Assembly (NCBI GenBank): GCA_964573505.1
Contig: CAZNMS010000002.1
Coordinates: forward strand, 1-64,000
Origin: AM-0621 sp964573505
GTDB lineage: Bacteria > Planctomycetota > Planctomycetia > Planctomycetales > Planctomycetaceae
Direction of reading: 5' to 3'
DNA length: 64,000 nucleotides
In this document: positions 27,001 through 42,000 of the stretch, piece after piece
Position numbering within the stretch: the first letter of the stretch is position 1
Layout of the letters: every line of letters starts with the position of its first letter
The notes under the pieces: model-generated
Databases searched by the model: none
What the model was told of the DNA's origin: nothing
What the model saw: the letters and a program-made list of their open reading frames with translations, nothing else
Program-made: the position numbers and the translations under genes

Positions 27001-30000
27001 AGCGCGGCCGTCGTTGACGGAGTCGTATGTCTCGGGCACGACGCGAGCGATGATCGTTGCGTCGGTGATGAGTGTGTATTTCTTGTCGAGACCCGCGACG
27101 TTGCTTTGAGAGATCGAGCTCGTGCCGTTGACGTTGAGGTAGAGCGTGCCGGCGGCGGGATCTTCCGTCGTCGAGTAGACGGTCGTCGGATTCGCGGTCA
27201 GCAAGTTGATCGCCGAGAACGGATAGAGGAACGGGCTCGATTGCTCCTGCCAGCGATAAAGAGTGTTGTCTTCGGCGCGGCGGTAGTAGCGGATGCCGGT
27301 GACGGGATCGCGATAGAACTCGAGCCCGGTGACGGGATCTTTGACGCCCGTTGTCTGCATCGTTTCGAACGGCGTCAGCTTCAGTTCTTGAGGCCGCGCG
27401 ATGACGGTGCCGCTTGCGTCGTAGACCGTTGACGTCGGGCTAAGCTCGGCGGTCGTGCTGTAATAGTTCTGACCGTTGACGCGCGATTGGAATTGGAAGC
27501 GACCGCGATGCAGACCGGTTTCGATGCGGTTGCCGCGTGCGATCAGCGTCAGGTTGTCGATCGCGTCGGCGTTGCCGAGCAAGCTGCCGGTGATCGAGAC
27601 GTTGCCCGTATTCGAGATGATCGTGATGTCGCCGTTCGCGCGGAACGTGCCGGGCAAGAGCAGCGACGCTCCGGCTTCGAGTCGGATGTTGTTGTTGACC
27701 GACAGTGAGAGCACGCCCGGCGTCAGGATGTCGTTGAAGGCGACGAAGCTGACGGTGTCCGGTGCGGTGAAGCCGGTCTTGATGTCGAGATTCTCGCCGG
27801 AGTCGAGATAGAGCCCGCTGCCCGCGTTGACGGTGTTTGTCGTGCCGTCGACTTTGTTGAGCGTCAGTCGTCCGTTGTCGGCGGTCAGCGTGATGTCAGA
27901 AGTACTACCCCCGGCGTTGACTTTGCTGACATCGAGGCTGCCCGGAGTGAAGACGGTGATCGAGCCGTTCGCCGTCGAGACGTTCGGCAGCGTGAGTCCC
28001 GGCAGCGGATTGCCGACTCCGTCATGATCGACGACCGAGATCGCGCCCGTGCCGCTCGCTGTCGCGCTAATGGTGTTGCTTGCGACTTCGACGTTGCGGA
28101 AGCCGGTCACTGTCGTGATCGAGAGGACGTCGGCAACGAGATCAACATCGAGATCTTCCGGCACGACTTCAGTGATGCTGCCGGTACTTGATGTGAGCGT
28201 GACGTCGCCGTGCGAGGTCAGTGGCTGCAAGAGGTCGAGTTGTTGATCGGCTTCGGCTTCTTCCTCAGCGGTGCTGAAGACGTTCGCGAGATCAGCCGCA
28301 TTGATTGAGTTGATGAGCGCGGTGCGAGCGGCGACTCGATTGAGTGCGGCGTAAGTCGTCGGAGTGAGATCGGGAGCATTCGCCGCGAGCACTCCGGCAG
28401 CGCGAAGCGCGGCGCTCAAGTAGCTCAAGCGGATCGTCGTCGCGGCGTCTTCAGTTGCGGCATAGACGCCCGCGTTGACGTTGCCGAGCGTCATGTTGCC
28501 CGTTGACGAGAGCGTGATGTCGTTCGCGTCGCGGTTTGTGAGGCTCAGTGCTTCGGCCACTTCGAGCGTGCCGTTTGTGTCGACCGACAGCGAGCCGTCG
28601 AGCACTCGCAAGGCGATGCGCAGAGCGCGCGTGCCGACGTTGTCGATCGAGACGTTGCCCGCTGCTTGCGTCGTATAGGTGAAGCCGGTGACGTCGGTCG
28701 TCAGCGAGAGGCCCGCATTGGCGGCTTTGAGCGTCACGTTGTTCGCGGTCAGCGGGTCTTCCGAATCGTGCGTGAATTGGCCGTTCGCAGTCAGCGTCAT
28801 GTCGCCCGGCACAGTGACGTCGCCGAGAGCAATGTCGCCGTTCGCGGTGCTCTTCTTATGAGCGGTGATGACGACCGGATTCGAGCCGTTCGCGCCGGTG
28901 AGAGTGAGGCTCGGCAGAGTGACGTTGCCGAAGTTTGTCAGCGTGAAGGCACCGCTGCCCGAATAGCCGTTGAGGAACTCGACGCTGCCTTGATTGACGA
29001 TCGAGACCGAACCGGTGCCGTTTGAAGTCAGCGAGAATTGACTGACGGTCGAGTTGATGGCGAAGCCGTCGGCGAACGACGCCGTGACTTTGTGACCGGT
29101 CAGCATCGCTCCTGAGTGAGTGACCGAACCGTGCGGCGCGAGCAGTTCGAGGTCGGATGTCTTTGCCGTTGTGACGTCGGAGTTTGTGAGTGTGATGTCG
29201 CCGTCGTTCGCACCGGCTTTGAGACTGATCGCTCCGCTTGCGAGCAACGTTGTGTCGATGTCCGTCGTCAAGTTGCCGATGCCGGAAGTGTCTTGACCGG
29301 CATGCAATGCGATCGAACCGGCAGGCGTTGTGCCGTTCGAACCAGTGATGCTGTTCGAGACGCTGAGGTTACGACCGGCGCTAGCTGCGATGTCTTGCAG
29401 CGCTTCGAGTGGCCCGTCGATGCGCAAGTCTCGTCCGGCGGTCAGAGTGAGATCGCTATCGCTGCCGACCGTGCCGTCGTGATCGACGAAGACTTCGCTC
29501 GATTCAGCAAGCGTGAGATCGCGACCGGATGTAATCGAAATGGCACCGTCGGCGAGTAGTTGAGCCGGCGCGGGCAGCGTGCCTGCGGGTGCTCCGGTCG
29601 GCACGACTCCTTCAACGAGGACATCGCGTCCGGCGTCGAGTGTGATCGTGCTATCGGTCCCGGTCGCTCGCAGCACGGCGTTGACGACGATGTCTTGTCC
29701 CGCCGCGAGAGTGATGTCGGTAAGAGCCGAGACGGAGTCGCTACCGAACGATGCGGACGAGCCGCTTTGCGAGTTATCGAAGATGCGCTGCGTTACGAGG
29801 ATCGTTTGATCTTCGACAATGGGCTCAGTGCTCCACTGCGTGACGGCCTTTTGTTGCACGTTCTTTGTTGTGACTTCGAAGGTCTCGAACTTCGGTCGCA
29901 AGCCGTAGATGTCGTGCGCGTTCGTGACGAGCTGATAGTCGAGCTGCAAGCGGCCGTCGTAGACGTCGTTCCAAGTTGAGGTCCAGTTGGCGCGGTAGTC

Positions 30001-33000
30001 GGTGAAGTTCTCGTAGACGCGGGTCGGATCCCAATAGGAGCTCGTCTGATAGAGGAACGGTTTGTGGTTGCCGGTGCCGTGATCGTTCCAATAGCCGTCC
30101 GAATACATCTCGATGCCGTTGCCGCCACCGTTGTCATTGTTCGGTTCGCCGCCGGCAAAGTGCGTGTAGCTGATGTATTCGAAGTAATTGAGATCGCCGA
30201 CTCGCTTGTAGACCCATTGGAGTCCGTAGGTCACGAGCTGATGACCGCCGAGCCAAACGCGATTGTCAGCAGCGACCGCATCGGCGCGCGATTGCTGCGT
30301 GCCGTTCTCGATCCATGCAATGTGTTGCTTGCCAAAACTGTCATAAGTCACGTCGTCGCCGTCATAAGCCACATAGGACCAATTGATCGCGCTGATTTGG
30401 TCGGTCGCCCATCCATTGAGGTAGTAGTCCGACGCGTGATACGTGCCGAAGGGGCTATAGCCGACGTCGTAAGCGCCGCGAGTTTCGTGCGTCGTCACTC
30501 CGGTGATGGAAGCCGTCGTCACGTCGTAGCCGGTCTGCGAGTAGATGTGAGTGCCGTTGATGTCGTTGTCGTCTTCGCGGCCCGACGCTGACTGCCAATC
30601 AGGGATGCGATTGAAGTCGACCGAGTTGCCTCCAGTGCGACCGTCAGTGATTGCGAACTCGCGCGTGCCGTTCGAGACGTAGTCGACGTACCAACGTGCC
30701 GTGCTGTTGTCGGAGTCGTCTAAGAACTCGTACCAATGGACGTAGCCGTTGCCGTCGGCGTAGCGCGAGTACGGGTCGTACTGCCATCGCTCTTCGTAAT
30801 GGTCAACCATTGCCGACCGGTCTTGCTCGTAGTTCACATAGGCGTGATCGCGGTACTCGCCGACGTCTTCGTTGGAGTAGACCGGTTCGCCTTGTGAGAC
30901 CACTCGCAAGATGTCGTCTTGAGCCCCGACCGGCATGCGCAAGTACTTGTCGTCCCAACCGGCGACGTTGATCGAGTAGATGCCGAGCGTTGATGAGTTT
31001 TCCCAACTGGGGTGCCATGCAACGACGGTCGGGATGCCGTTGATCGTCTGATTGCGTTCGAGGTTTGCGAACGTGACGTTGAAGAGACGGCGATATCCGA
31101 GTTGCGTGATGACCGCGAGACGTTGCGCATCGTTGAGTTGATTGAACGTCGTATTGGCATCGGTCGGCGCGGTCGCACCGGTCGCGCTCCAATTGATCGA
31201 GCCGTTCTCGTAGTCGACGTTCTCGACGAAGTACTCGCGAATGGTCGAGCCGTTGAAGTACGCGTCTTGATTCAGCCGGACGTCAGCAGTGTTGAAGTAC
31301 GTGCCGATGCGGACTTCTTCGGTGCCGACTTGCTCGGTGACGGTCGTTGTGACGAACGAGACTTCGGGGACGTAGATCGTGCCGGCCATCACCTGACGGC
31401 TACCGGTCACGACCTGAATGGTCTGCTCGACTTGAATGAGGATCGGGCGCGGACGCGCGGACGTTGTGCCGTCGACGGAAGCCGCGCCTTCGACGTTGAC
31501 GTTGCGACCGGCTTGCACTTTAGCGCTGCCGCTACTGGCGAGCGTGCCGACGATCAGCACGTCGCCGATGCCGAGATCAGCAACGCGAACGACTCCGAAG
31601 AGTTGCTCGTCGGTCCAATTGCTGCCGATGCCCGCGTTGACTTCGAGCGCGTTCGTCGCAGTGATGTCGCCGTAGATCGTTGCGTCGCTGACCGCGTTGA
31701 CGAGCACTCGACCGGCAACCGCCGAAGCGAAGATGTTGCCCGCGATCGTGACGCTCTCGCCCTTCAAGTGGATGCGGTCGAACGACTCGATCGTTGCGGG
31801 TTCATGACCCGATTGACCGGCGGAAGTGATGAGGTCATCGGTCGCTCGCAGATCAATCTTCGAGCCCGTGCCGCGCGTCTTGAGCACGGCGTCTTGACCG
31901 ACGCTGATGTCCGTCGCGTCGAAGCGAATGAGGGAGTTCGCTTCGACTCGACCGAGCACCGCGACATGCGCGGCCTTCGTCACTGTGACGGACTGCGTAT
32001 CGACGATCAGCGAACCATTGAGCGAACGCGGCTGACCGACATTGCCGCTCAGTGCGAGCGTTTGATCGCCTGCGAGAGTGATGCCGCCGCCGTTGCCGGT
32101 TGTCAGTACGCCGCCGCTGAGCCGCACGGGTTCGTCGGTCGGGCCGAGCGGTTCTCCGTCCGCGTTGACTTCGTTGCCGAGTTCGTCGGTCATCACGATC
32201 AGCGGATTGACCATCAAGCTGACTCCGGTCTCGTCCGTCCCGCCGGTCACGCTGAGTTGATCTGCCGCGCTAATGATGCCGTCGACGAGCACTAACTCGC
32301 CGGATGTAAGATTGATGTCATCCCCCGCTCCGGCGGCGTTGATCGTGCCGAAGACATGCACGTCTTCCGCGACGTTGATCGTCAGCAGCGCGGGCGTTGA
32401 GGGAGTCAGCGTGCCGTCGCCGGTGCTATCGACGCGCAGTGCGCTGAGCTTGCTGACGGTGAGTTGCGGATCGGAAGTCGGTGACGACGGCGTCGCTTTC
32501 GTGCCGGTAATCGTCATGACACCGGTCGCTCGCGCATTGCCGCCGACGTTGACCGTTTGCCCTTTCTGATCGAAGCCGCGACCGCCGAATGTGATCGACT
32601 TCGAAGCCGTCAGACTGAGGTCCGCGTTCTCGCCGGTCCATTGCCCGTCGAGATTCGAACCGGCAAACACTGAGCCCGCGACGTTGATGATTTGAGCGTT
32701 GATGCTGAGCGAACTGTCGTCGTCCGGCGTTGCGAGCTTGACGCCCGAACCGACGTCGACGGTGCCCGTCACATTGATGTCGATGCGATCGCGAGCGGTC
32801 AGCACCGCGCCTTGCCGATAGTTCTTGCCGTCGGCATCAACGGCGTCCCGACCGAACGTCACATTGCCGCCCGTCAGTGCGAGCGTGCTGCCGTCACCGA
32901 GATTCGCGACCGTTGTGTTGTAGATCGCGATATCGCCGTCGGCGTCGATCTTCATCGAGCCGTATGTCTCGAGATCGCCGGTGATCTCGGCGGTGCGCGT

Positions 33001-36000
33001 CGCGTCGATGACGGCGGCGAAGTTGTCGTAGCTCGTGCCCGAATAACGCTCGACGTCACCGACATCCGCTGACGGTCGCGTCTGACGCACAACGCCTTCG
33101 ATGACGATGTCTCCGCCCTTCATGACGAGCGGCGAGTCGGCATGCACTTGTCCCGCCGTCTTTGTGATCAGCAGCTTGCCTTGCTCGGCAGCGAGTTCGA
33201 CGAGACTGAGGTCATAGCTTGCGGGACCGATGAGGCCGTCGACGACGAGATCATTCTTCGCTCGCAGTTCGATCGTGCCGTCTCCACCGATCGAGCGCAG
33301 CTTGCTCGTCGGTTCGATCAGCAAGTCAACGTGCCCGGTGACAGAATTCTTACCCGCCGTCAGTACGATCTGATCGTCAGCGGTTAAGTGACCGCGAATG
33401 ATGAGCGAGTTATCGGCAGTCAGCTTGATGTCGGAGCCGTCGCCGCCGGCAATCAGTTCGCCTTTGATATCGCCGTTCTGACCGAGATAGAGATTGATCG
33501 AGCCGTTGACCGTTTCGAGCACTCCGGTCACTCCGAGTTCGAGTCCGGCCGGCACGTTCGCTCCGGTGCCCGGCACGTTGATCGCCGAGTACGCACGCAC
33601 TTTGCCGCCGATGATCGCTTTGCCGCTCGCGCTGTTCGGGTCACCGAAGTTGACGACCGAGCCGGCTTCCGGAGCGTCGATCGCATAGATGCGATTCGAA
33701 GAGAGCGAGCCGTCGTTGAACGTCAGACCGAGCAAGCTGCCATTCGTCGTGCCGTTCAGAATTTGAATCTCATACGGGCTCGCGTAGAGGAACTTGCCGT
33801 TCTTGAGCTTCACTTGAATGTCGGGATCGACGGGGCCGGTCGTCGGGTCGTCGGCAAACGTTGTGAACGTTGAGCCGACGGGATGATCGGCATTGTCCGA
33901 GCGAGTGACGGTGTAAGCGCCGTTACTCAGCGCGGCTTGAATGTCGTCCCGCAGACTCGCGATGCCAGTGTTGTCGGCGGTCGCTGCTGCGGTGATCGTC
34001 GCCGTGCCTTCGTAAGTGAAGTCGACGCGATCAACGACGATGTGCAACGTGACGTCGCCCGTCAGCTTGCCGTCGGCAGTGACGACGAAGCCGGGCGACT
34101 CGATCTCGTTGATATGTCCCGGCGGCAGAATGTTGATCGTGCCCGGCGCAGTGAAGTTGATCGCGCTGTCGGGACGATGCGTGAGCAGTCGGCCCGAGCC
34201 CTGCACGATGAGGCCCGTTGTGTCGCCCTCAATGCCGCTGCCGCCGATGACGTTGATCTCTTTGCCCGCGACGACGTCTTGCCCGACAACGAGCTGACCG
34301 TTGGCGCGCAGCGTCACCGTTGAATCGCCGTCGAAGTAGACCGGCACGCGACCGATGTAAGTGCCGTTCGGATCGCGCACCGCATCGATGCGACCGCCCG
34401 CGACGAACATGCCGAGAATGTCTGCTTCTTGTCCCGACGTCAGCGTGATCGAGCCGGCTTTGTCGTTGACGGTCAGCTCGCTCGCGGCATGCACGATGAG
34501 CGCCTTGCCCGATGAGTGAGCTTTGCCATTCACGTTGATGGCATGCGCGGCTCGCAGATACGCGCCCGTTGTGACGAGCTCGCCTGCTTTGTTGAGAGTG
34601 TGACCGCCGATGAAGGCTTGCCCGTCGGTATTGATCGAGATGCTTGAGGGCTCGTCGGAGTACGTCGCGGTCTCGCTGATGAGATTGCCGTCCGCGTTAA
34701 ACGTCTGCCGGACATCGGCACCGGCGTTGAGATTGCCGAGCACTTCAATGTCGCTCTTGCTCGTGATCGTGATGCCGCCGCCGGAGTCATCGGTCGTCAT
34801 GCCGGCGGTTGTGATGCCGCCCGCCGTGCTGATGTAGACGCCGAGATGCTCCGTCGCGGGAGTCGCGAGCTTTGCTGCTTCTTCGGGAGTGACGCCTGCA
34901 ACTCCGCCCGCAACGCTGACGGTGCCCGATGCGAGCATGCCCGTATCAATGAAGACTTGCTGACCGGCGCGAACGCTGAGCGTTGAACTCGGGCCGGTGA
35001 AGTCGACTCCGCTGCCGGTGATCGTGCCGCCCGAGACGATCGCTCCGTAGAGATCAACGTCTTGCCCGCCGCGAATGTCGATGCTGCTGCCGGCATCGCG
35101 AGAAACGATGCGCGATGTCGCATGCACATAGACGCTGCTGCCGAGCTTCGTATGAGCGCGGTTCAAACTCACTCCGTTCGCCGTCACTCCGCCGTAGATC
35201 TGCACGTCGTCTTTGACGTTGATGAAACCCTCGACGTAGACGAAGCGATCGGACTGCAAACGCAGATCAGAGTTCGCTCCGAAGACATTGATGTTGCCGC
35301 GCACGATGACGTCACTGTCGGAGTCGAGTGCGAGCAGCGAGTTATCCGCGAGCGTTGTCAGTGTGCCCGTCAGCAAGAACGCGTACTGAGTTTGAGCGAG
35401 CAGCGGATGATTCGGATCCGCCGCGCCGATCTGAGTGAAGTAAGCGCGATGATTGAAGCGCGGCGTGCCCGCACCGAGCGTCATGCCGTCTGACGAAGTG
35501 ACCGAACCGCCGATGAAGAGCTCGTGCGGCGAGTTGATGATGACGTCCGCGCCTTCAGCAGTCTTAATCGCCGTCGGCTTGCCGTCGATGTCTTCGAACC
35601 GCGCACCGGCAGTGACTGCCGAACCGGGCTGCGTCGAAACGAGTTCGTCAGCGGTCAACGAGAGCAGCGCGTTCTCATCGCGACCGACGACGAGCCCGCC
35701 TTCAACAACCGTCAGCTTGCTCGTTGCATGCGCGTCGACCTTTGAGTTCGCACCGCTGACTTCGATCTTGCCCGCGATCTCGATTTCATTGCTCGTCTCG
35801 ATGTCGACGATGCTGCCGCTTGCTGTGCCGTGAATGCGGCTGCCGAGATCCGTGCGGACGCTGACGATGCGACTGCCCGGCGTATAGAAGGCGCGCTCGC
35901 CGGTCGACGCCGTGACGTCGATGTCGACGCTCTCCGTTGCATCGATCCATCCGCCGACAAGCAGTTGCTCGGTGAGATTGAAGACGACTTCGCGACCAGT

Positions 36001-39000
36001 AACGCCCGAGTCCGGCAAGCCGAGCGGTAGATGCAAGTTCTGCTTATTGATCTGAGCGCGGCGTCCCTCGAACGCAACGCGGTCGACCGGTGCTTGCACG
36101 TCGCCTTCAACGTAGAAGGTCTCGGCTTTGAACGTCGTCGCGTTGCGGAGCGCAGCGGTATCGGGTCGGTCATAGCCGGTGTATTTGACTTGCGGCGCAT
36201 CTTCGACGTCGCCGAGCAACATCGTGTTGTTGAGGTTCTGATGACCGATCGTGACGAGCGAGAAGTCATCGTCGATCGCGGCCATATCGCGAACGCTGAG
36301 ATCGACGAATCCGTCGCGCGCCTTCTCGGTGAGATCTTCCGCAGCGCGGTTCTCGCCCGCCGAGCCGACTCGATAATTGATGTCGTCGTGCGTTGAGCGA
36401 ATCAGCAAATCGCCGGTGCCTTTGATGCGGTTCTCACCGGCGATGAAGTCGTAGTCATCGGCCTTGAAACGCAGATCGCTGCCAGTTGCTCGCGCGACGA
36501 TCTGACTGTCTTGATGAGTCAGCACCGCATCGCGGGCTTGCAGAGTGATGTCGACATCTCCGTTGCCCGTTGCGACGGCATAGAGGTCGTGCCCGTCAAC
36601 GATCTCGTTGCGCCAATCGGTCGAGAGCGCGTCGTCCCATGTTGCGTCAACGAGCCACTGCGGAGTCACCGCAAGATCGGGAATGGTGTAGCCGGGGTTC
36701 TCGAGCACGGCGTAGTTGCCCTGCTGCTTGAGTCGGAGATCGTCGGCTTCGCTGATGACGATGTTGCCCGCGCCGTGCAGTGAGGTCGCGGCATTGAGCG
36801 ATGCGACTTCCGTCTTGATCGGCGCGACGAGCGTGCCGACGGCGTCCTTTGCTTTGAGGATGACGTGCGCGGCAGTGCCTTTGATCGTCGACGCGTTCTC
36901 ATTGAGGATCGAGCCGTCGGCTGCTGTCAGTCGCACCCATCCGGAGCCCGTGCCGTTCGCATCATTGCCGGAACTCACAGTGATGTTGTTGCGAAGCTTG
37001 ATGTCGCCGCCGTCGCTGAAGACTCGCGCGTCGACATAGCCGTTGCTCGTCACGTTGATGCGCTGCGTCAGCACGAGATCGTCATGCGTCTCGAAGATCT
37101 GATGCGCGGCGCTGATCGGTGCGTTGAACTGAATGTTGTCCGCGATGACGCGCAAGCCCGTTGTGAGCAAGTTCGACTCGCTCGCATCGGTCGGCTTCGT
37201 CAGCGAAACAGTGCGACCGAAGTCGATGATGTCAGCGTGCGAGTAGTTCGCGGCTTTGCCGGTAACTGTCAGTCGTTCAACGCCGGACGAGTTGTAATTC
37301 ACGGTCTCGCGGCCATTGAGCACGACATTGCTGCCGAGCACGAGCGGCACGCCGGAAATGGTTTGCTCGGCATGAATCTCGTCAAAGACACCGGCGGAAT
37401 CGGTAATGGTGTAAGTGCCCGGTCCCTTCGTGCCGGTCGCGCGGCCCATTGTGACGTTGTATTGATCGTTACCCCCCTCATCGCGCACGGCGATCGCTCG
37501 ATCGGGGAAGTCTTTGAGATAGACGACGTCATCGTTCTGCCCGAGCAAGATGTCGGTGACGGGCTGCCGACTGACTCGAATGCGGTTGTCTTCGCCCGAT
37601 GAGAACTCGACCCCGCGCATCGCGACCGTACCGATGAGCGGCGTTGTGACTGCCGAGAAGTTGAGCGCGTTATTGCCCGATGCGTCGGTGAAGCGATCGA
37701 CGCCCCAATCATTTTGGAAGGCGTAAGTGTCATAACCATTACCCCCGCTGAGCGCGTCGACTCCGCGACCGCCGTCGAGCCAATCGTCTCCGTCAGCAGC
37801 GGTAAGTCGGTCATCGCCGTCGTTGCCGTAGAGGAAGTCGCGGCCCTGCTTGCCCGTCAGAGTGTCATCGCCCGCGCCGCCGCTGAGCGTGCCGCCCGCG
37901 CTACCGAGATAGAGCTTGTCTTTGCCCGCACCGCCGGCCGCGTTGACGGTCACTCCGGTCAGACGCGTCGCGTCGAGCATGTCGTCGCCCTCGCCCATAT
38001 CAACGACGATGTTCGTGACGCCGGAGTAAGTCTGATACCAGTCGTCGTACTCGATGTTGACCGTGCCATTGTCGCCGTAGAAGAAGAACTTTTCGTTGCC
38101 GTCTTCGGTGTTGAAGTACCGACGATCGGCCGCGCGAGGACCGGCGTTGACGTAGAGCGTCGAGCCTTCTTGTCGCGCCAAATACGGCTGCACGCGCGGC
38201 GCGTTGTATTGGAACTCGAAGAGTCGCAATCGGAACAACTCGAGATCGAGTAAGTGAATCGTTCCGAGGAAGAAGTTGAGGTCGACGAAGAACGTTCCGA
38301 ATAGATCGGCATGCGCGTTGAAGTTGAAGAGGTTCGCAAACCCGCCGCCTTCGTACTGGAACATCGTCGCGATTTCAGAACCGCGAATCTTGCCGTCGCT
38401 GATCCATTCAACGTCGGTCACATAGCCCGCTTTGTCCTTCGTCAGCTTTGACCGCGCGATGTCTTGCAGATCGAGACCGGCATAGAAGTCGATGCCCACT
38501 CGGAAGCCCGCTTCGATGATCGCAAGCGCGATGCTCGCCTGCAGGCCGATCGTCATTTCGAAATAGAACTCGTCCTTATCGAAGCCGCCCGTACCCGGCA
38601 CGATCGAACCGTCTTTGAATTCCGGCAGCGTCCAGTCGCCGATGAAGAAGCCGTCGAGTGCATCAACGGCGTTGCCCGACTGAATCGCTTTGCGAATGCC
38701 GTATGTGTCGTAGCCGAACGAGAGATCGACTCCCGCGCCGATGCTGCCGAACGCGTCGACTCGCATCGTCACGATGCCGAAGAACGTCGCCGTTACGAGG
38801 TTCTGCTTGAAGTCCTTATTGAATTCGAGCAGCGGCATCTCATAGGTGAAGAGCGTCGCATCGCCGCCTTGCAGGATCTTCATCCAGTTCGTGAGGTCGG
38901 TCAGATACTCGATGACCTTAAAGCCCGATCGCACTTTGCTGCCTTTGCGATTCGAGGGCTTCGTATCTGAGAGCGAGATGTTGACGAGCGCGCCGCTGCC

Positions 39001-42000
39001 GCCTTTGCCGCCCTTTGCTCCGATCGAAATATCAGCAATGCCGGCAGAGAACTCGGTCGGCAGATCAGCAAGCACGCTCTCGTTCTGATCGGCGATCATG
39101 CCCGCTTTCGAGCCGATGCCGAGAATGTCGCCCAACAAGATCTCGCCGTCAGCGGTCAACATGTTGTTGATCTGATCAACGAGATTGAGCATGTCCTTTG
39201 CGGCCCAAATAAAGGCCCAGTTGATCGGCTGCTTGCCCTGCGCTTTGAGGATCGCGTTGATGAGCCCCATCAACGTCGGGTCTTCGAGAATGATGTCCAT
39301 TCCCGGAATCGTTGCGGTCAGTCCGTCGACAACCGGCTTCAGAGGTCCGAGCACTCCTTGAATCTTCTCGGCGATCGGCTTGAGGAAGTCGCGCACGACG
39401 GAGCCAACATCCAATCGCAGGCGCTCAAGACCGATATGCGGTTCGCTCGCGCCGTTTTGGAAGTCCCAACTCCAATCCATCACGAGATCAGCTTTGAGTT
39501 TTGGGATCACCGCCGCGCCGTCGACCTCTAACGTCAACCCGAGATTCAAGCCGGCATCAACTCCGAAGTTCGGAACGAAGATCTCGGCGAGTGGTTGCGA
39601 GAGGATGTGATTGATCGTGAGACGATTCGCGTCATCGCCCGAGTAATTGAGCGACAAGAAGCCCTCGACGCCGCCGGCTTGAAAGCCCGGTCGATCCGGA
39701 TCTCGGTCTTGATCGACGATCGTCGCTTTGAAGAAGAGCAACTTGCCCGTGCCGACGAACGCCGTTGTCACTCCCGGTTGATTCGGCGAACCGTCGAGGA
39801 ACGCGTTGATCGAGAACTCGAATTCGGGATCAGCGTCGCTCGCGTTCGTTGCGAGATAGAAACCGTCGTTGACTGAGAGACCGAAGCCGAAGTCGAACGA
39901 CCATCCAATTTCGAGAGCGAGTCCGCCGTCGACATTGAGCGCGAAGCCGGGCACATCAATGTCGAGCGGTATGTCGATGCCGGTGCCGTAGATCATGCCG
40001 CCGAGTCCGACGTTGAAGTGAATCGCATCGACTTCGCCTTCCGGCAATCCCGCGCCGCGCGCCCATGCTCCGAGCAAGTGCCCGTCTTTGTCGCGCCATT
40101 CAACGATGACGTCGTCTTTCGAAATGGTGTTGTCGCCGTTGTTGTCGCGCAGCACGTTGAGCTTGTTCGGACCGAAGACGTCGTAGAGCGCATCGCGCAC
40201 GACTTCGATCAGCTTGCCGTCGCCCGAGACTTTCTCGCGCAGTTCTTTGAGCACTCCGGTGCGAATGCCGCCGAGAAATTGTCCCGCTTCTTTCAGCTTG
40301 TCTCCGAGCAGCGGAATGTCGGACGCAACCGCGCTCGTGAAGATGTCTTCAACGCCGCCGATCGCCGTATCAATGCCGTCGAGAACTGGTCCCGGATCAT
40401 TCAGGAGCGAGATGATCGAGAAGCTGCCGCCGAGTGCTTCGAACTCAGCTTCAAAGTCCGGCACGCTGTAGAGGAAAGCCGGATCATCGCCTGCATTCTC
40501 ATTGCCGGTGATTGAATAGAAGAGTTGCAGCAGTCCGTCTTCGCCGTAGACCGGATTCGTGTAGACGCGCAGCGGCGTTTGGAAAGTGTGAGTCAGCCCT
40601 GCGAAGCTCAATGCGACCGGCAAGTTGACGTCGAAGCCGCCGACGAGATTGAACTGCAAGTTGTCCCCGAACGATTCGCTGAAGTGATACTTGCCGTCGT
40701 CGTCGGGCGTATTGGCCGGTTGATCGAGTGCGACAGTGAAGGCCGCGAAGTCGCGTGTCTCAGCATTGCCGTCGCCGTCGAGAATGGCGTAGCCGTGCGT
40801 TGCACCGATCTCCATTGGCCCGATGCGGAAGCCGAGTTCGAGATCGCGACCGTCAATGCGTGCTCCGACGGCGAGATGCGTGCCGGTTGCTTGATCAGCC
40901 GCGACTGGAACTTTGATGACAGCGTCGACGTCTTCGAACGCCGCGACTTGTCCGGCTTCAGTTGCGTTCGCTGCGCGCACTTGCCGACCGGCGCTCAAAA
41001 TCACTTCAACGCCGAGATCAGTGCTCAGTCGCTCTTGCAGATTCGTCAGCGCCATCTGCCGACGTCCGAGCAACTGATTGGCTCCGTGAATGTTGTCGGT
41101 ATTGGCCGTCGATCCGACGCTGTTGTCGATGACGGAAACAACCGACGCGCGGATCGACTTCACCGTCGTGCCGTTCGGACGACCGGTCTTCGCCGCGTTG
41201 ATTGCGTTCGTGAACTCGGTCTTGAGCAACGCGTATTCGTCGTCGGTAACGGTGCTGCTCCCGGTAGCAAAACCTACAGCGCTGAATGTCGAACCGGGGA
41301 TCTCAACCGTGCGATCACGGAACGCCGAGTAGTCGTAGAGGAAGATTTCGGGCTCATCGAAATCGAAGTTGATGCCGACGTCGATCGACAACTTCGCGAA
41401 CGCTTCGAGCGTCACTGCTCCGCTGCCGTTCACGAGATCGCTCAGCGCGTCGATGCCGAGATCCGGCACGAGATCGCCCAGTCGCAGCGAGAAGGCATAG
41501 GTGTCGGAGAAGATCGCCCCGAGTCCTAAGTGGGTATCGAGCACGCTGCCGTTGAGTCGCAGCGCGAACTTTTGATCGTTGAACTCGGCGGTGTTGTCGT
41601 CAGTGATGCCGAGCGCGTTCTCGATGATGCTCTCGACTTCTTGCAGCGCACCGGCGGGGTTCTTTGCGATCTCTTCAATCTGTGCCGCGAAGTCGTCAAC
41701 GAAGGTGAAGACGTCTTCGAGCGAGCGATTAATGACCGGCAACTGCTCTTTGTAGAAAGCTTGATCCTCAAGCGCGGAATCAATGAAGTCGATGCCCATT
41801 CGGACGCCCTCGACGATGTCGAGGAACGTGACGTCGGAGAAATCAAACGCTGCTCCGAGATCCGGCAGGACGACAGTCAGCTTGCCCGCTTCAGCTTGCC
41901 CGTTCGCAATCGCTTCATCGAGGTCGAACGGCAATGACGGATTCACATAGACCGTTTGCACGCCGCTGACGTCGAGCAAGTTCTGCACATAGACCGCGAC

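Noticed and set aside
31012..32295. 427-residue open frame on the plus strand
   Set aside because: Antisense shadow of the haemagglutinin-like region of the giant gene, with the same biased composition and no protein features.
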